Source: Mycobacterium pinniadriaticum (lineage in GTDB: Bacteria; Actinomycetota; Actinomycetes; Mycobacteriales; Mycobacteriaceae). From it: 64,000 nucleotides of DNA. Made by a program: the position numbers and the translations under genes. The notes beneath the pieces are model-generated. The model worked only from the letters and a program-made list of their open reading frames with translations. It searched no databases and had not been told where the DNA came from. How positions within the stretch are numbered: the stretch's first letter is position 1; each line of letters starts with the position of its first letter. The stretch is from contig NZ_JAPJDO010000012.1 of assembly GCF_026242045.1 (NCBI RefSeq), positions 62,001-126,000 of the forward strand, in the 5' to 3' direction. This document shows, one piece after another, positions 62,589 through 64,000 of the stretch.

Positions 62589-64000
62589 TCAACTCCCACC
62601 CACCAGGTGACGTGCCCACGACAGCAGCCCCAGCAGCCACACCGCCCACGGCAACACGAAGATCAACAGCACCCATTCGCTGACCTCGACTGCCTTGCGC
62701 ACCGGTGCGCTGATCTTCGCCGTGGCGATCACCAACGCCCCCGTGAAGCCGATCACCACTAGGGCCAACGTCGCGGCGGCACAGATCAACGTGACTGTCA
62801 CCGACGGTGGCGTGCTCGCTGCGGCGTAGCGGCCGATCACCACCGCCACCGCGGCCGTGGATGCCACCGCCAAGGTGACCGACTGCCACCGATCGACAAA
62901 CGAACGCCCGCGAAGCAGCAGGATCGCGCAGATACCCAGCGTGAACGCCAGATATTTCCAAGCCCCCGGCCGGCCCGGGAGCACCGCGTACCGGGCGGCT
63001 ACCACAGTCACCACACCGCAGCCCAGCAGAACACCGGTCACGATGGCGTTTCCTCGGCGCGTCCACGCGGCAATGTCTGCCGGTGACTCGGTGCCCGCCG
63101 GGTAAACCGGCGACACCGTATCGCGTGGTGCCCCAGGAACATTCGCGAATACCCCGGCGCCGGTCACCGACGGAAACCACGGACCTGGCACCCCGGACCC
63201 AATCACCCCAAGGTTGGTGGCGAACGTAACCAGACCAAGCACCCCGACCAGTGCGACCACGGCGACCCGCTGTGAGGGCACTTGCCACCCCGAGCTGGCC
63301 ACCAGCAGCGCCGACCCGGCGAATGCGCCCACCGTCAGCAGCGCGGCCACCGCCGTGAGGTGGCGGTCGGTGATCACGACCAGCACCACCACCCCGGCCA
63401 GACCCGCACACAGCGCCGCCACCGCATGCCAGCCACTGTGCTGACCCGGTACCGACATCGCGGCCGCCGCAGACACCGGGATCAACGCGATCCAGGCGAA
63501 GCTGTCGCTGGCGGCGCGGCGCTGCTCATCAACGGCCCGCGACGCCAGCACCGCCGCCACGACCACGACCACCGCCAGTGCCCACGACACCGCCGCGGGC
63601 ACCCAGCCACCCGAATGCCACCACAGCCGCAGGACAATCAGCTCAGCCCAGCCGATCAGTCCTGCCCCGAGCACACAGGCCACCCGCCGCGCGACCGTCT
63701 GATCCACCCGCTCAAACTGCCGCGCGGCCTCCCGCGCGATCGCGGTCGAGACATTCTCGGTGACCGGCTCGAAACGCTCCGTGGCCTCAGCGGGCAGCAG
63801 CCACAACGCATCCCCGTCGAGAACCCCGGCCTCGTCGAGGGACTGCTGCGGGTCCAACGGCCGCGAATCCGCTCTGCACAACTGGTAGGTCTGCTCGGCG
63901 TCGAGCACCGCCCGACCCTTATGCCGCAGAACCTCATTGATGCAGGGAATCAAGTCCTCCACCGCGGCGATCAACGCCACGCCGGCCGGCAACACGTAGT
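62589..64000 (-). CDS. eccD: Type VII secretion component EccD, cut by window edge
   Basis: The visible part encodes about 470 residues of EccD, which forms the large membrane basket of the ESX core. The N-terminal ubiquitin-like domain is partly seen (LPAGVALIAAVEDLIPCINE), then about 11 hydrophobic helices, including VACVLGAGLIGWAELIVLRL and VALVGVLGLVTFATNLGVIG. The reading frame continues upstream past the right edge, so the true start is outside the window. The order eccD-mycP-eccE matches ESX loci. Confidence 0.9.
   Translation of the reverse strand, partial: YVLPAGVALIAAVEDLIPCINEVLRHKGRAVLDAEQTYQLCRADSRPLDPQQSLDEAGVLDGDALWLLPAEATERFEPVTENVSTAIAREAARQFERVDQTVARRVACVLGAGLIGWAELIVLRLWWHSGGWVPAAVSWALAVVVVVAAVLASRAVDEQRRAASDSFAWIALIPVSAAAAMSVPGQHSGWHAVAALCAGLAGVVVLVVITDRHLTAVAALLTVGAFAGSALLVASSGWQVPSQRVAVVALVGVLGLVTFATNLGVIGSGVPGPWFPSVTGAGVFANVPGAPRDTVSPVYPAGTESPADIAAWTRRGNAIVTGVLLGCGVVTVVAARYAVLPGRPGAWKYLAFTLGICAILLLRGRSFVDRWQSVTLAVASTAAVAVVIGRYAAASTPPSVTVTLICAAATLALVVIGFTGALVIATAKISAPVRKAVEVSEWVLLIFVLPWAVWLLGLLSWARHLVGGS

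Overview
The window reads as high-GC actinobacterial DNA, almost certainly from a mycobacterium or close relative. Evidence for this is the mycosin/EccE/EccD type VII secretion genes at the right end, three F420-type luciferase-like oxidoreductases, many fatty-acid and steroid style CoA-ester enzymes, and frequent GTG starts with 1-8 base gene overlaps. I saw no rRNA, tRNA or CRISPR array.

Positions 1-31250 hold a large catabolic region arranged as several divergent operons. A TetR regulator at the left edge is preceded by a perfect 7-7-7 inverted repeat. The rest is a kit for CoA-dependent breakdown of a branched or cyclic acid: an acyl-CoA synthetase, a CoA-transferase, six acyl-CoA dehydrogenases, two enoyl-CoA hydratase homologues, MaoC-type hydratases both split and fused, several SDR dehydrogenases, three thiolase-superfamily proteins, three DUF35 OB-fold domains (one fused to an HMG-CoA-synthase-like domain), an HMG-CoA-lyase-like protein, an AhpD/CMD-like protein, a [3Fe-4S] ferredoxin and F420-type oxidoreductases. 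The substrate cannot be named from sequence. The presence of Cys-less thiolase homologues beside DUF35 proteins resembles the retro-aldol chemistry of steroid side-chain pathways. Two small genes (54 and 40 codons) are translationally coupled to F420-type enzyme genes. AT-rich islands mark most of the operon promoters.

Positions 31250-33770 are a scar zone. It has a decayed second copy of the CMD and acyl-CoA dehydrogenase genes, a truncated IS630-type transposase and a frameshifted HNH-like gene. This looks like the junction between the catabolic block and a mobile element.

Positions 33770-64000 look like a conjugative element of the mycobacterial kind that carries both type IV and type VII secretion genes. 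It has a 1963-residue MobF relaxase-helicase, a VirD4/TraG-like coupling protein, and a translationally coupled T4SS operon (membrane proteins, TcpC-like protein, VirB4-like ATPase, VirB6/TrbL-like protein) that ends in an EccA-like AAA+ ATPase. Facing it is a large NACHT-type NTPase with an N-terminal PD-(D/E)xK nuclease-like domain, a probable anti-phage or anti-element defence gene. Next come small accessory genes (a DUF2637-like membrane protein with a helix-turn-helix tail and a DUF2510-like protein). Last is the minus-strand order eccD-mycP-eccE, cut by the right edge inside eccD. Whether the whole window is a plasmid or an element integrated in a chromosome cannot be told from this sequence alone.
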